From assembly GCF_019049655.1 (NCBI RefSeq), contig NZ_JAFMOX010000067.1, positions 186,001-250,000 of the forward strand: a stretch of 64,000 nucleotides of DNA, in the 5' to 3' direction. The notes under the pieces were generated by a model that ran no database searches, had not been told where the DNA came from, and saw only the letters and a list, made by a program, of their open reading frames with translations. Both the position numbers and the translations under genes were made by a program. This DNA comes from Rahnella rivi (GTDB taxonomy: Bacteria > Pseudomonadota > Gammaproteobacteria > Enterobacterales > Enterobacteriaceae). Below, piece by piece: positions 1-8,267 of this stretch. How positions within the stretch are numbered: position 1 is the first letter of the stretch; the number at the start of each line of letters is the position of its first letter.

Positions 1-17
1 TTTGATACAGCCCTGCT

Positions 18-33
18 ACGTAAACGATTGCGC
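18..33. promoter_or_regulatory. PurR-box-like sequence downstream of purC
   Basis: Read on the minus strand the 16-mer is GCGCAATCGTTTACGT, matching 10 of the 11 fixed positions of the PUR box consensus AnGCAAnCGnTTnCnT. It lies in the loop of an 8-bp inverted repeat (CAGCCCTG at 8-15, CAGGGCTG at 36-43). The hairpin could be the purC terminator, but there is no good U run. The gene that would be controlled lies to the left, outside the window. The match is seen directly; the function is inferred. Confidence 0.4.
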
Positions 34-58
34 GTCAGGGCTGAAAAATGACTGACGA

Positions 59-772
59 TCAGTCCAGTTTCACACCGATGCGGCGAGCAACTTCTTCGTA
101 GGCTTCGATCAGGCCACCCAGACTCTGGCGGTAGCGATCTTTATCCATCTTGTTCAGGGTTTCTTTATCCCACAGGCGGCTGCCATCTGGCGAGAATTCA
201 TCACCCAGTACGACTTCACCGTTGAACAAACCGAACTCGAGTTTGAAATCGACCAGAATCAGACCGGCATCATCAAACAGTTTGGTCAGCACGTCGTTGG
301 CTTTGTAGCTCAGCTCTTTCATGCGTGCCAGATGCTCTTCGTTCACCCAACCGAAGGTTTTGCAGTAAGACTCATTGATCATCGGATCATGCATCGCATC
401 GTTTTTCAGGAACAGATCGAACAACGGTGGATTGAGTACCAGACCTTCTTCAATGCCCAGACGTTTTACCAGCGATCCTGCAGCACGGTTACGGATAACG
501 CATTCAACCGGGACCATATTCAGTTTTTTCACCAGTACTTCGTTGTCAGACAGCAGGCGTTCCATTTGTGTCGGAATACCGGCTTCTTCCAGCTTAGCCA
601 TGATGAAATGGTTAAATTTGTTGTTAACCATGCCTTTACGGTCGAACTGCTCAATACGCTGACCATCCAGTGCTGACGTATCGTTGCGGAATTCCAGCAC
701 CAGCAGGTCCGGGTTTTCTGTGGTGTAGACGGTTTTCGCCTTGCCGCGATACAACTCAGCTAACTTTTGCAT
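59..772 (-). CDS. purC: Phosphoribosylaminoimidazole-succinocarboxamide synthase (SAICAR synthetase)
   Basis: Cytosolic enzyme of de novo purine synthesis that joins aspartate to CAIR using ATP. The 237-residue product has the usual bacterial length and follows E. coli PurC throughout, from the N-terminal segment LAELYRGKAKTVY to the C-terminal RIGVKLD. The ATG is preceded by a GGAG ribosome site nine bases away. It lies downstream of dapA and bamC on the same strand, as in E. coli, but a strong terminator (804-824) separates it from bamC. No PUR box is visible in the 56 bases between bamC and purC, so its regulation by PurR is unclear here. Confidence 0.98.
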   Translation of the reverse strand: MQKLAELYRGKAKTVYTTENPDLLVLEFRNDTSALDGQRIEQFDRKGMVNNKFNHFIMAKLEEAGIPTQMERLLSDNEVLVKKLNMVPVECVIRNRAAGSLVKRLGIEEGLVLNPPLFDLFLKNDAMHDPMINESYCKTFGWVNEEHLARMKELSYKANDVLTKLFDDAGLILVDFKLEFGLFNGEVVLGDEFSPDGSRLWDKETLNKMDKDRYRQSLGGLIEAYEEVARRIGVKLD

Positions 773-803
773 CTTTACTTACTCCAGTGGAAAAAACAGA
801 TGT

Positions 804-824
804 AAAAAGGGGCCGAAGCCCCTT
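804..824 (-). terminator. Rho-independent terminator after bamC
   Basis: Minus-strand stem AAGGGGC, loop TTCG, stem GCCCCTT, followed by a U run. It lies just past the bamC stop codon and about 30 bases before the purC start, so transcription of purC needs read-through or a promoter inside the short gap. Confidence 0.85.
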
Positions 825-828
825 GGTA

Positions 829-1908
829 TTATTTTGCACTGCTCTGGCTAAATGCGGCCTGCATGACCGCCACCATCGCGTCGTTCTGCGACTGGCTGAG
901 AGCATGTCCTTTTGGATCAAGGAACTGCAAGCTACTGCGGTTGTCGAGGTCGCCAACCTGAAGTTTGTAATCACCGGATGACAGACCCGGATCTTTCGCA
1001 CCCAATGTCTGCCACGCATCGTCATTCAACGGTTTGTAGGTGACGGATATTGTGCCCTGCGGACGGCTGCTGTCGGTCACTTTCATGCCGGCTTTCGCCA
1101 GGGCATTAGGCAAGCGATCCCACACCACGCCATAGCTGGTACGCACGATCAGCACCGGCAGGCCGGTATCGTCTGCGCCACTCTGCACGTCGATCTCGCC
1201 AACGCGACGATTATCGAGACGGGCTTGCGTATCCTGCTGCACTTTATCCAGACTTGCGGTGATGGAGTTCATCATCTGGCTGTTATAACGCTGGATTTCA
1301 GCCGATGTGGTGACCGCTTTATCCTGCTGTTTCAGTTCAAGCGTTTTCACGGTCAGGGCTAACTGGTAGCTCTGCTGTTTCACGCTGATCTGATAACGGC
1401 CCTGATACTGGAAGTCTTCATCTGCACGATTCCAGTTAACGAAATCAGTGGTCAGCGTCTGGTTAGCATCATCACGGTTAGCGATGGTGTAATTGTTTTG
1501 CTGAACGGCTTTCACCACGTTGTTCCACAAATCACGGTTCTGAGCGGTGTTTTCCAGCAGCACGGTACTGCTGTCGCCGGAGAATTGCGTTTGTGAACCG
1601 TTCAGCAAGGCCAGAGGCTGCATCGGTGGACGGATGTCGAGCTGTTTGCCCACCGCACCTTGCATTGCACCGGCCTGAACATCGTACGTTCCGTTCTGTA
1701 CAGGCAGAATCATCCCGGCAGGGGCTTTCAGCTCATGCAGGGCGGGTGCATCCAGATAGGATTCATCGCCGCTCACCTGGCGCTTGTAGCGCTGGTCGCT
1801 TGAACAGGCCGCCAGCAGCATGATCAGGGAAACCCCAACCACTTTCGCTACGGCTGATTTCTGCAATCGGGTCATCTGGAAACTATTCTTGTCAAATAAA
1901 GAGGCCAT
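829..1908 (-). CDS. bamC: Outer membrane protein assembly lipoprotein BamC
   Basis: Lipoprotein subunit of the BAM complex that inserts beta-barrel proteins into the outer membrane. The signal peptide ends in lipobox LAAC, with the lipidated cysteine at residue 35 from the chosen ATG, followed by SSDQRYKRQVSGDE as in E. coli BamC. Two helix-grip domains make up the rest, and the C terminus (SQSQNDAMVAVMQAAFS) is well conserved. ATG 1908 was chosen because AGGA lies seven bases upstream; the TTG one codon earlier is less likely. The N-region before the hydrophobic core is about ten residues longer than in E. coli, and an internal ATG at residue 12 would give the E. coli length. Only 16 bases separate it from dapA, so they form an operon. 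Confidence 0.97.
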   Translation of the reverse strand: MASLFDKNSFQMTRLQKSAVAKVVGVSLIMLLAACSSDQRYKRQVSGDESYLDAPALHELKAPAGMILPVQNGTYDVQAGAMQGAVGKQLDIRPPMQPLALLNGSQTQFSGDSSTVLLENTAQNRDLWNNVVKAVQQNNYTIANRDDANQTLTTDFVNWNRADEDFQYQGRYQISVKQQSYQLALTVKTLELKQQDKAVTTSAEIQRYNSQMMNSITASLDKVQQDTQARLDNRRVGEIDVQSGADDTGLPVLIVRTSYGVVWDRLPNALAKAGMKVTDSSRPQGTISVTYKPLNDDAWQTLGAKDPGLSSGDYKLQVGDLDNRSSLQFLDPKGHALSQSQNDAMVAVMQAAFSQSSAK

Positions 1909-1924
1909 CAAATCTTCCTAAGAG

Positions 1925-2806
1925 TTACAGCAAACCGGCGCTTTTTAATGCGTGTTCCACGACCGGACGGGCAGCATCTGTTAACGGCGTCATAGGCAGA
2001 CGCAGAGTATCTGTTGCCATCAACCCCAGTGCCTTACAGGCCCATTTCACCGGGATTGGGTTTGCTTCTACAAACAAATTCTGATGCAACGGCATCAGGC
2101 GCTGATTCAGGCGACGCGCTTCGGCAAAGTTGCCACATGCCGCCAGTTCACAAAGTTGAGCCATTTCACGCGCAGCCACGTTGGCCGTCACAGAAATCAC
2201 CCCTTTGCCACCGAGTTGCATAAAGTCCAGACCGCTGGCGTCATCGCCGCTCAGCAGAATGAAATCTTCATCATCAACCAGCACTTGGATCTGACTAACA
2301 CGACTTAAGTTCCCTGTTGCTTCTTTAACAGCAACAATATTCTTTAATTTGGCTAAACGCGCGATGGTCGGCGGCAACATATCGCAGCCGGTACGTGAAG
2401 GCACGTTGTAGAGAATTTGTGGCAGAGAGGTGTTTTCAGCGATGGCTTTAAAGTGCTGAAACAGACCTTCCTGAGTCGGACGATTGTAATATGGGGTGAC
2501 TGTCAGACAGCCCACAACGCCACTCTTTTCAAAACGTTGCGTCAGTGAAATCGCTTCGGCGGTGGCGTTTGCCCCGGTGCCTGCGATAATAGGAATGCGT
2601 CCATCGGCCAGTTCCAGCGTTTGCATGACCACGTCACCGTGTTCGTCATGACTTAACGTCGCCGACTCGCCTGTTGTGCCAACGGAAACGATCGCCGCAG
2701 TACCACTGGACACATGATAATCAATCAGTTTTTTCAGACTCGCGCGATCGACAGCACCTTTGGCGTCCATCGGCGTAACCAGTGCAACAATACTTCCCGT
2801 AAACAT
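1925..2806 (-). CDS. dapA: 4-hydroxy-tetrahydrodipicolinate synthase
   Basis: First committed enzyme of lysine and diaminopimelate synthesis; it condenses pyruvate with aspartate semialdehyde. The 293-residue TIM barrel keeps the Schiff-base lysine at residue 161 (VKEATGN), Tyr133, Thr44, Tyr107 and Arg138. The ATG at 2806 begins MFTGSIVALVTP exactly as in E. coli and has GGAGG/AAGG just upstream; an upstream in-frame extension is possible but not supported. It is the first gene of dapA-bamC and is divergent from gcvR, an arrangement conserved in enterobacteria. Confidence 0.98.
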   Translation of the reverse strand: MFTGSIVALVTPMDAKGAVDRASLKKLIDYHVSSGTAAIVSVGTTGESATLSHDEHGDVVMQTLELADGRIPIIAGTGANATAEAISLTQRFEKSGVVGCLTVTPYYNRPTQEGLFQHFKAIAENTSLPQILYNVPSRTGCDMLPPTIARLAKLKNIVAVKEATGNLSRVSQIQVLVDDEDFILLSGDDASGLDFMQLGGKGVISVTANVAAREMAQLCELAACGNFAEARRLNQRLMPLHQNLFVEANPIPVKWACKALGLMATDTLRLPMTPLTDAARPVVEHALKSAGLL

Positions 2807-2951
2807 TGACCTTCCCCTCCACAAACAGGTCACTCATGGTACTTTTGACACCACTGCAAAAGCAAGCAAACAACGTGTTGTAAGCGCTTGTCCGGCGGTT
2901 TTTTTTATGTTTACCTTGGGAATACTCCCAAGCACGACAGGAAGACCCATT

Positions 2952-3518
2952 TTGCCGCAGCCACAACAACATTATCTGGTTATCACCGCGTTAGGTGCCG
3001 ATCGCTCAGGTATCGTCAATACCATCACCCGCCAGGTCAGCAGCTGCGGCTGTAATATTGAGGACAGCCGGCTGGCGATGCTCGGTGATGAATTTACCTT
3101 CATCATGCTGCTTTCGGGCAGCTGGAACGCGATTACGTTGATTGAATCGACACTGCCGCAAAAAGGCGCCGAGCTGGAATTGCTGATCGTGATGAAGCGC
3201 ACCAACGCGCCGGAACGCCCGCCGATGCCAGCGACCGTATGGGTGAAAGTGGAAGTGAAAGACTCCCCGCACCTGATCGAGCGTTTCACGGATTTATTCG
3301 ATACGCACCAGATGAATATTGCAGAACTGGCGTCAAAAACCCGTCCTGCTGAGGGCACAACGCCCGCCCAGCTTTCCATCCAGATGACGGCGCACAGTGC
3401 TGCTAATACCGATCCGGTAATTATTGAACAAGCCTTTCATCAGCTATGTACAGAACTGAATGCGCAAGGCAGTATTAACGTCGTCAGTTATTCTGAGAAT
3501 GAAAATAAACTGCAGTAA
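2952..3518 (+). CDS. gcvR: Glycine cleavage system transcriptional repressor GcvR
   Basis: Accessory repressor that binds GcvA and blocks activation of the glycine cleavage operon when glycine is low. Two ACT domains are visible, the first at about residues 5-80 (HYLVITALGADRSGIVNTITRQVSS) and the second at about 95-170 (DSPHLIERFTDLF). The start is a judgement. TTG 2952 gives 188 residues against 190 in E. coli and has AGGA nine bases upstream; an in-frame ATG at 2907 would add 15 residues with a poor ribosome site. It is followed 25 bases later by bcp. Confidence 0.93.
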   Translation: MPQPQQHYLVITALGADRSGIVNTITRQVSSCGCNIEDSRLAMLGDEFTFIMLLSGSWNAITLIESTLPQKGAELELLIVMKRTNAPERPPMPATVWVKVEVKDSPHLIERFTDLFDTHQMNIAELASKTRPAEGTTPAQLSIQMTAHSAANTDPVIIEQAFHQLCTELNAQGSINVVSYSENENKLQ

Positions 3519-3543
3519 TCGCTAAGAGATACGGAGAAAGACA

Positions 3544-4017
3544 ATGAGCCCACTGAAAGCCGGTGATCCTGCGCCGCAATTTAGTTTACCCGACCAAGAC
3601 GGTGAACAAATTAATCTGGCCGACTTCCAGGGACAGAGAGTCCTGGTTTATTTTTATCCAAAAGCTATGACCCCTGGCTGTACCGTACAGGCCTGTGGAC
3701 TGCGCGATAACATGGATCAGTTGAAAAGTGAGGGTGTGGAAGTGCTGGGTATCAGCACGGATAAACCTGAAAAACTGTCGCGTTTTGCTGAGAAAGAGCT
3801 GCTGAACTTCACGCTGTTGTCCGATGAAGATCATCAGGTTTGCGAGCAGTTTGGCGTCTGGGGTGAAAAATCCTTTATGGGGAAAACCTACGACGGTATT
3901 CATCGCATCAGCTTCCTGCTTGACGGCACTGGCAAGGTCGAGAAAGTGTTCGACGACTTTAAAACCACCAACCATCATGACATCGTGATGGCCTATCTGA
4001 ACGAAAAGTCCGCCTGA
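3544..4017 (+). CDS. bcp: Thioredoxin-dependent thiol peroxidase (peroxiredoxin Bcp/PrxQ)
   Basis: Cytosolic peroxiredoxin that reduces hydrogen peroxide and organic hydroperoxides with electrons from thioredoxin. The 157-residue product has the peroxidatic cysteine at 46 in the motif TPGCTVQAC and the resolving cysteine at 51, the atypical 2-Cys arrangement known for E. coli Bcp. The ATG has GGAG nine bases upstream. It follows gcvR in the same direction, as in E. coli, and ends just before a bidirectional terminator shared with perM. Confidence 0.98.
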   Translation: MSPLKAGDPAPQFSLPDQDGEQINLADFQGQRVLVYFYPKAMTPGCTVQACGLRDNMDQLKSEGVEVLGISTDKPEKLSRFAEKELLNFTLLSDEDHQVCEQFGVWGEKSFMGKTYDGIHRISFLLDGTGKVEKVFDDFKTTNHHDIVMAYLNEKSA

Positions 4018-4042
4018 TAACTCACAGATGACCCACGTTCAT

Positions 4043-4070
4043 AAAAAAAAGCGCAGACGCGCTTTTTTTA
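4043..4070. terminator. Bidirectional terminator between bcp and perM
   Basis: Perfect inverted repeat of seven A plus GCGC, loop AGAC, GCGC plus seven T. The U run exists on both strands, so it can end transcription of bcp (plus) and of perM (minus). Confidence 0.88.
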
Positions 4071-4094
4071 TTTCCTTCATTTCGCCCTGCCGGT

Positions 4095-5159
4095 TCAGAC
4101 GCTTTCGTTGAGCAGTTCATCCGGCCAGACGTGCACCACCGCTTTGACCAGGGTCGCCAGCGGTATCGCAAAGAATACGCCCCAGAACCCCCACAAACCG
4201 CCGAACACGACAACCGAGAGGATAATCACCAGCGGGTGCAGATTCACGGCTTCCGAGAATAGCAGCGGCACAATCACGTTTCCGTCCACGCCTTGTACCA
4301 CCAGATAGGCAACGAGCAGCGTCCAGAAATCGGCACCCAGTCCCCACTGGAACATCGCCACAATCACCACCGGGATGGTCACCAGCATGGCGCCGATATA
4401 AGGGATTAACACCGAGATCCCCACCAGCACCGCCAGCAGCAGCGAATAACGCAAGTCCATCACCCAGAACACCAGATAGGTGGCGACACCCACGATGATC
4501 ATCTCAAGCACTTTGCCGCGAATGTAATTGGTGACCTGCTGATTCATTTCTGCCCAGACCTGCCCCGCCAGCCCGCGATCGCGTGGCAAAACGCGACGCA
4601 CGGCATTCAGCATTTGCTCTTTATCCTTGAGCAGGAAAAAGACCATCATCGGCACCAGAATCAGGTAAATCGCCAGCGTCAGCAAACCAACCAGCGAGGC
4701 CACTGAATACTTCACGACCGATTCGCCCAGCCCGGAAAGTTTGCTGCGCATATTTTCGGCCATCATGTCGATGATACCGGCATCAACCAGCGCCGGATAA
4801 CGCCGGGGCAGCGTAGCGGCAAAATCATAGAAACGGTTAAGCATGCTGGGTAAATCCGCCAGCAAATTAACGCCCTGTTGCCAGGTCACCGGCGCAACAA
4901 CAAAAATGCCCAGCATCAGAATACCGGCGAACAGAATCAGCACCACGCTGACCGCCAGCGTGCGCGAAAGCCCGACATGTTGCAGGCGCACGGTTGGCCA
5001 TTCCAGCAAATACGCCAGCACTATCGCCACCAGCAGCGGTGCCAGAATACCGTTGAGAAAGTAGAGAATACAAAAACCTGCAACCAAAATTGCCAGCAAC
5101 GCAATGGCTTGCGGGTCGGTAAACCGGCGGCGATACCACTGTAATAACATGTCCAACAT
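4095..5159 (-). CDS. perM: AI-2E family transporter / putative permease PerM
   Basis: Inner membrane protein of the AI-2E transporter superfamily; the transported substrate of PerM is not established. The 354-residue product has about eight hydrophobic segments. It carries the family's conserved C-terminal stretch VNLHPLVIILSVVVFGGLWGF, plus PRRYPAL and VFFLLKDKEQML as in E. coli YfgO. The ATG at 5159 (MLDMLLQWYRRRF) matches the E. coli start and has AGGAG nine bases upstream. It is divergent from bepA, the same arrangement as in E. coli. Confidence 0.95.
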   Translation of the reverse strand: MLDMLLQWYRRRFTDPQAIALLAILVAGFCILYFLNGILAPLLVAIVLAYLLEWPTVRLQHVGLSRTLAVSVVLILFAGILMLGIFVVAPVTWQQGVNLLADLPSMLNRFYDFAATLPRRYPALVDAGIIDMMAENMRSKLSGLGESVVKYSVASLVGLLTLAIYLILVPMMVFFLLKDKEQMLNAVRRVLPRDRGLAGQVWAEMNQQVTNYIRGKVLEMIIVGVATYLVFWVMDLRYSLLLAVLVGISVLIPYIGAMLVTIPVVIVAMFQWGLGADFWTLLVAYLVVQGVDGNVIVPLLFSEAVNLHPLVIILSVVVFGGLWGFWGVFFAIPLATLVKAVVHVWPDELLNESV

Positions 5160-5412
5160 CAGAGAATGCTCCTGTAAATTCCGGTATCTGGTAGGGTTGC
5201 GCTCTTCGTTCCCTGCGCACTCTGACACAAGTAACTATCTTTTATATTTGTTGTCACACAACTGTAGCCGCAGAGTGTTTTAAACTCTCACGAGGATAGC
5301 TACTATAAAGTTCAGCGCAAACAATAGCGCCAGAAATAATGTTCATCCCTTCAGTTCACGGAAGAAAAGCTCTTAAAGCTCATCGGTGTGCGGATAAATT
5401 ATTGGGAAGCAA

Positions 5413-6954
5413 ATGTATATGGTAATGCGATTGAAAAAAACCGTGATCGCCCTGTGTCTGGGCAGCCTGTTCAGTAGCGCAATTTTTCCGGCAGGCGCTG
5501 ATGACAGTTCATTCTGGTCGACACCGGCCACGTCTTCCGCCAAAACGACGACATCCCCCTTAGCGCCTTCGGTGAGCGATCAGTTACCGGATATTGGCAC
5601 CACGGCGGGCGGAACGCTGAGCATTAATCAGGAATTGCAGATGGGCGATTTCTACGTCCGTCAGATGCGCGCCAGTACCCCGCTGATTAACGACCCTTTG
5701 CTCAATCAGTACATCAATGAACTCGGGCAGCGTCTGGTTTCTCATGCCTATTCTGTCCGCACGCCGTTCCATTTCTTTATTGTGAATAACGACGAGCTTA
5801 ACGCCTTCGCTTTCTTCGGTGGCAACGTGGTGCTTCACTCTGCGCTGTTTCGTTATACCGACAACGAAAGCCAGCTGGCATCGGTGATGGCGCATGAAAT
5901 CTCCCACGTCACCCAGCGCCATCTGGCCCGTGCGATGGAAGATCAGCAGCGCAATGCGCCACTGACCTGGGTCGGCGCACTGGGCTCTATTCTTCTGGCG
6001 ATGGCCAGCCCGCAAATGGGGATGGCGGCGCTGACCGGCACCCTGGCAGGCACGCAACAGGGGATGATCAGTTTCACCCAGGGCAACGAGCAGGAAGCGG
6101 ACCGTATCGGTTTGCAGGTTTTACAGCGCTCCGGGTTTGATCCGCAGGCAATGCCGGCGTTTTTACAGAAACTCGCCGATCAGGCAAGTTATTCCACCCG
6201 TCCGCCGGAAATGCTGCTGACGCACCCCCTGCCCGACAGCCGTCTGGCGGACGTGCGTAACCGTGCCAATCAGATGCCGCATACGGTGGTGCAGTCTTCG
6301 CAAAATTACCTGATGGCGAAAGTGCGAATGCTCGGTATGTACGGTTCCGAAAGCTTCCCGCTGACCGATGACTATCTGCAAAAACTGAGCAACGGCAACG
6401 TGCGCGAACAACTCGCCGCGAAATACGGTCAGGCGCTGCAGTTTTATAAAGCCAAGAAATACGATCAGGCACGGGCAATACTGGATCCGCTGATAGCGCA
6501 AAATCCGGGCAATGACTGGTTGCTGGATTTATCAACTGATAACGATCTCGAAAGCAAACGCGCACCTCAGGCCATCGCCCGTCTCGAAGCCACAGGGGCC
6601 GCCAGCAGCACCAATCCGGTTCTTCAGCTCAATCTGGCGAATGCCTATTTAGAAGGCGCTAAACCGGCCAATGCCAGCAGGATCCTCAACCGTTATACGT
6701 TCAATTATCCGGGCGATCCTAACGGATGGGATTTACTGTCTCAGGCGTCTGCCGCGCAGGGGATGCGTGCGCAGGAACTGGCCGCCCGCGCTGAAAGCAT
6801 GGCGCTGATCGGCAGGTTAGATCAGGCGATAGAAATGCTGAGTAACGCCAGCGCATTGCAAAAATTAGGCAGTCTGGAGCAAGCCCGCTACGACGCACGT
6901 ATCGACCAGTTGCGTCAGCTGCAGGGACGTTTCCGCCAGTATCAGAAAGGCTGA
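5413..6954 (+). CDS. bepA: Beta-barrel assembly-enhancing protease BepA
   Basis: Periplasmic M48 zinc metalloprotease and chaperone that helps LptD assembly and degrades stalled outer membrane proteins. A Sec signal peptide occupies about residues 1-29. The zinc motif HEISH is at 161-165, in AHEISHVTQRHLARAME, and the EADR zinc-ligand motif follows near residue 225. The C-terminal third is the TPR domain. At 513 residues it is about 26 longer than the E. coli protein, mainly in a Ser/Thr/Ala-rich segment after the signal peptide. Three in-frame ATG codons (5413, 5419, 5425) are possible starts. yfgD follows 23 bases downstream. Confidence 0.97.
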   Translation: MYMVMRLKKTVIALCLGSLFSSAIFPAGADDSSFWSTPATSSAKTTTSPLAPSVSDQLPDIGTTAGGTLSINQELQMGDFYVRQMRASTPLINDPLLNQYINELGQRLVSHAYSVRTPFHFFIVNNDELNAFAFFGGNVVLHSALFRYTDNESQLASVMAHEISHVTQRHLARAMEDQQRNAPLTWVGALGSILLAMASPQMGMAALTGTLAGTQQGMISFTQGNEQEADRIGLQVLQRSGFDPQAMPAFLQKLADQASYSTRPPEMLLTHPLPDSRLADVRNRANQMPHTVVQSSQNYLMAKVRMLGMYGSESFPLTDDYLQKLSNGNVREQLAAKYGQALQFYKAKKYDQARAILDPLIAQNPGNDWLLDLSTDNDLESKRAPQAIARLEATGAASSTNPVLQLNLANAYLEGAKPANASRILNRYTFNYPGDPNGWDLLSQASAAQGMRAQELAARAESMALIGRLDQAIEMLSNASALQKLGSLEQARYDARIDQLRQLQGRFRQYQKG

Positions 6955-6977
6955 ATTTGATGATTAAGGAAGAGTGT

Positions 6978-7334
6978 ATGCCAAAAGATGTCGCTATCTA
7001 CCACAACCCGCGCTGCTCAAAGAGCCGCGAAACGCTGAAATTGCTGGAAGATGCCGGGATCGAGCCGGAAGTGATTTTATATCTGGAGACGCCACCGACC
7101 GTTGCAACCTTGCAGGATCTGCTGAACAAGCTGGGGTTTAGTTCGGCACGCGAACTGATGCGTAAAGGCGAAGAGATGTATAAGACACTGAACCTGAGTG
7201 ATAAATGCCTGAGCGAAACACAGTTGTTGCAGGCGATGGCTGAAAATCCAAAGCTGATTGAACGTCCGATTGTACTGGTAAACGGCAAAGCGCGTTTAGG
7301 GCGGCCACCGGAACAAGTCAAAGAGATTTTGTAA
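6978..7334 (+). CDS. yfgD: ArsC-family reductase YfgD
   Basis: Small thioredoxin-fold protein of the ArsC glutathione/glutaredoxin-coupled arsenate reductase family. The catalytic cysteine is at residue 13 in YHNPRCSKSRET, and the family segment RPIVLVNGKARLGRPPEQV is near the C terminus. There are no arsenic resistance genes nearby and the physiological substrate of YfgD is unproven, so arsenate reduction should not be assumed. ATG 6978 has AGGA eight bases upstream and gives 118 residues, close to the 119 of E. coli YfgD. It is probably cotranscribed with bepA. Confidence 0.95.
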   Translation: MPKDVAIYHNPRCSKSRETLKLLEDAGIEPEVILYLETPPTVATLQDLLNKLGFSSARELMRKGEEMYKTLNLSDKCLSETQLLQAMAENPKLIERPIVLVNGKARLGRPPEQVKEIL

Positions 7335-7346
7335 CCCCGCACGCCG

Positions 7347-7372
7347 GTTCGGGTTCGTGATGCGAACCCGGA
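7347..7372. terminator. Hairpin between yfgD and hda
   Basis: Inverted repeat CGGGTTCG (7350-7357) and CGAACCCG (7363-7370) with a five-base loop lies between the convergent yfgD and hda. The T run after it is short and broken (CTCCTTTCC), so it is a weak intrinsic terminator at best. Confidence 0.5.
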
Positions 7373-7383
7373 CTCCTTTCCGC

Positions 7384-8085
7384 TTACAGCCCCAGAATAT
7401 CTTTCACGAACGGGATGGTCAGTTTCCGCTGAGCGGTAATCGATGCGCGATCGAGCTGATCGAGCGTTGTGAACAGCGTGCGCATTTCCCGATCCAGACG
7501 TTTGAGCAGGAACCTGCCAACATCTTCCGGCAATTCAAATCCGCGCAGTTTTGCGCGCAACTGTAATGCCTGAAGTTTTTCTTCATCGGAGAGCGGCTGC
7601 AGTTTATAGATTTGCCCCCAGTCGAGGCGCGAAGCCAGATCCGGCAGGCTGAGGTTCAGCTGGCGCGGAGGACGGTCGCCGGTAATAAACAGACGCGTGC
7701 GACCGGTTTCAAGAATGCGGTTATAGAGATGGAAAACTGCCGCTTCCCATTCGTCATCTCCGGCAATGCCCTCGATGTTATCAATGCAGACCAGCGCAAG
7801 ATGCTCCATGCCGTCCAACACTTCTGGCACAAAATAGGCGCGTTTATCTAAGGGCACATACCCCACGGCTTCGCCACGCTGGGATAATTCCGCGCAGGCC
7901 GCGTGAAGAAGATGGCTGCGGCCGCCGCCTTCGCGTGACCAGAAATAAATATACGTGCCGTGTTCCTGATGCAATGCGGTCTGAATAGCAGATAGCAGAG
8001 AGGGATTCTCACCCGGATAAAAACTGGCAAAGGTTTCATCATCGGGAAGATAAAGTGGCAGGGAAAGCTGTGCCGGCGTATTCAG
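7384..8085 (-). CDS. hda: DnaA regulatory inactivator Hda, CTG start
   Basis: AAA+ protein that, with the DNA-loaded sliding clamp, stimulates ATP hydrolysis by DnaA after initiation. The clamp-binding motif QLSLPL is at residues 6-11 and the protein matches E. coli Hda across its length (GGGRSHLLHAACAELSQRG, CIDNIEG). The start was set at CTG 8085. This gives 233 residues, the E. coli length, GAGG lies five bases upstream, and E. coli hda is known to start with CUG. GTG at 8091 and TTG at 8100 are alternatives. No ATG is in frame near this point. It lies downstream of uraA on the same strand. Confidence 0.96.
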   Translation of the reverse strand: MNTPAQLSLPLYLPDDETFASFYPGENPSLLSAIQTALHQEHGTYIYFWSREGGGRSHLLHAACAELSQRGEAVGYVPLDKRAYFVPEVLDGMEHLALVCIDNIEGIAGDDEWEAAVFHLYNRILETGRTRLFITGDRPPRQLNLSLPDLASRLDWGQIYKLQPLSDEEKLQALQLRAKLRGFELPEDVGRFLLKRLDREMRTLFTTLDQLDRASITAQRKLTIPFVKDILGL

Positions 8086-8211
8086 AAGCACCTCAACCAA
8101 AGCGGTATGAAGACCGCAGATGTTGTCTCGTCAATAAAAAGGAACGACCGAATTCTAGCAAGGATCCGCAACGAAATGAACTCTGCCGAGTGCAACCGCT
8201 TGTGATCCGAG

Positions 8212-8248
8212 CACCTGACCGGGAAGCGCTGCGCCCGCCGGTCAGGTG
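8212..8248. repeat. 11-bp inverted repeat between uraA and hda
   Basis: CACCTGACCGG (8212-8222) and CCGGTCAGGTG (8238-8248) are perfect complements around a 15-base GC-rich loop. The element starts 20 bases past the uraA stop on the minus strand. No U run follows on the minus strand, so it is not a clear intrinsic terminator. An RNA-stabilising hairpin or a processing site is possible. Confidence 0.6.
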
Positions 8249-8267
8249 TTTCGTGAAAATACCGCCA

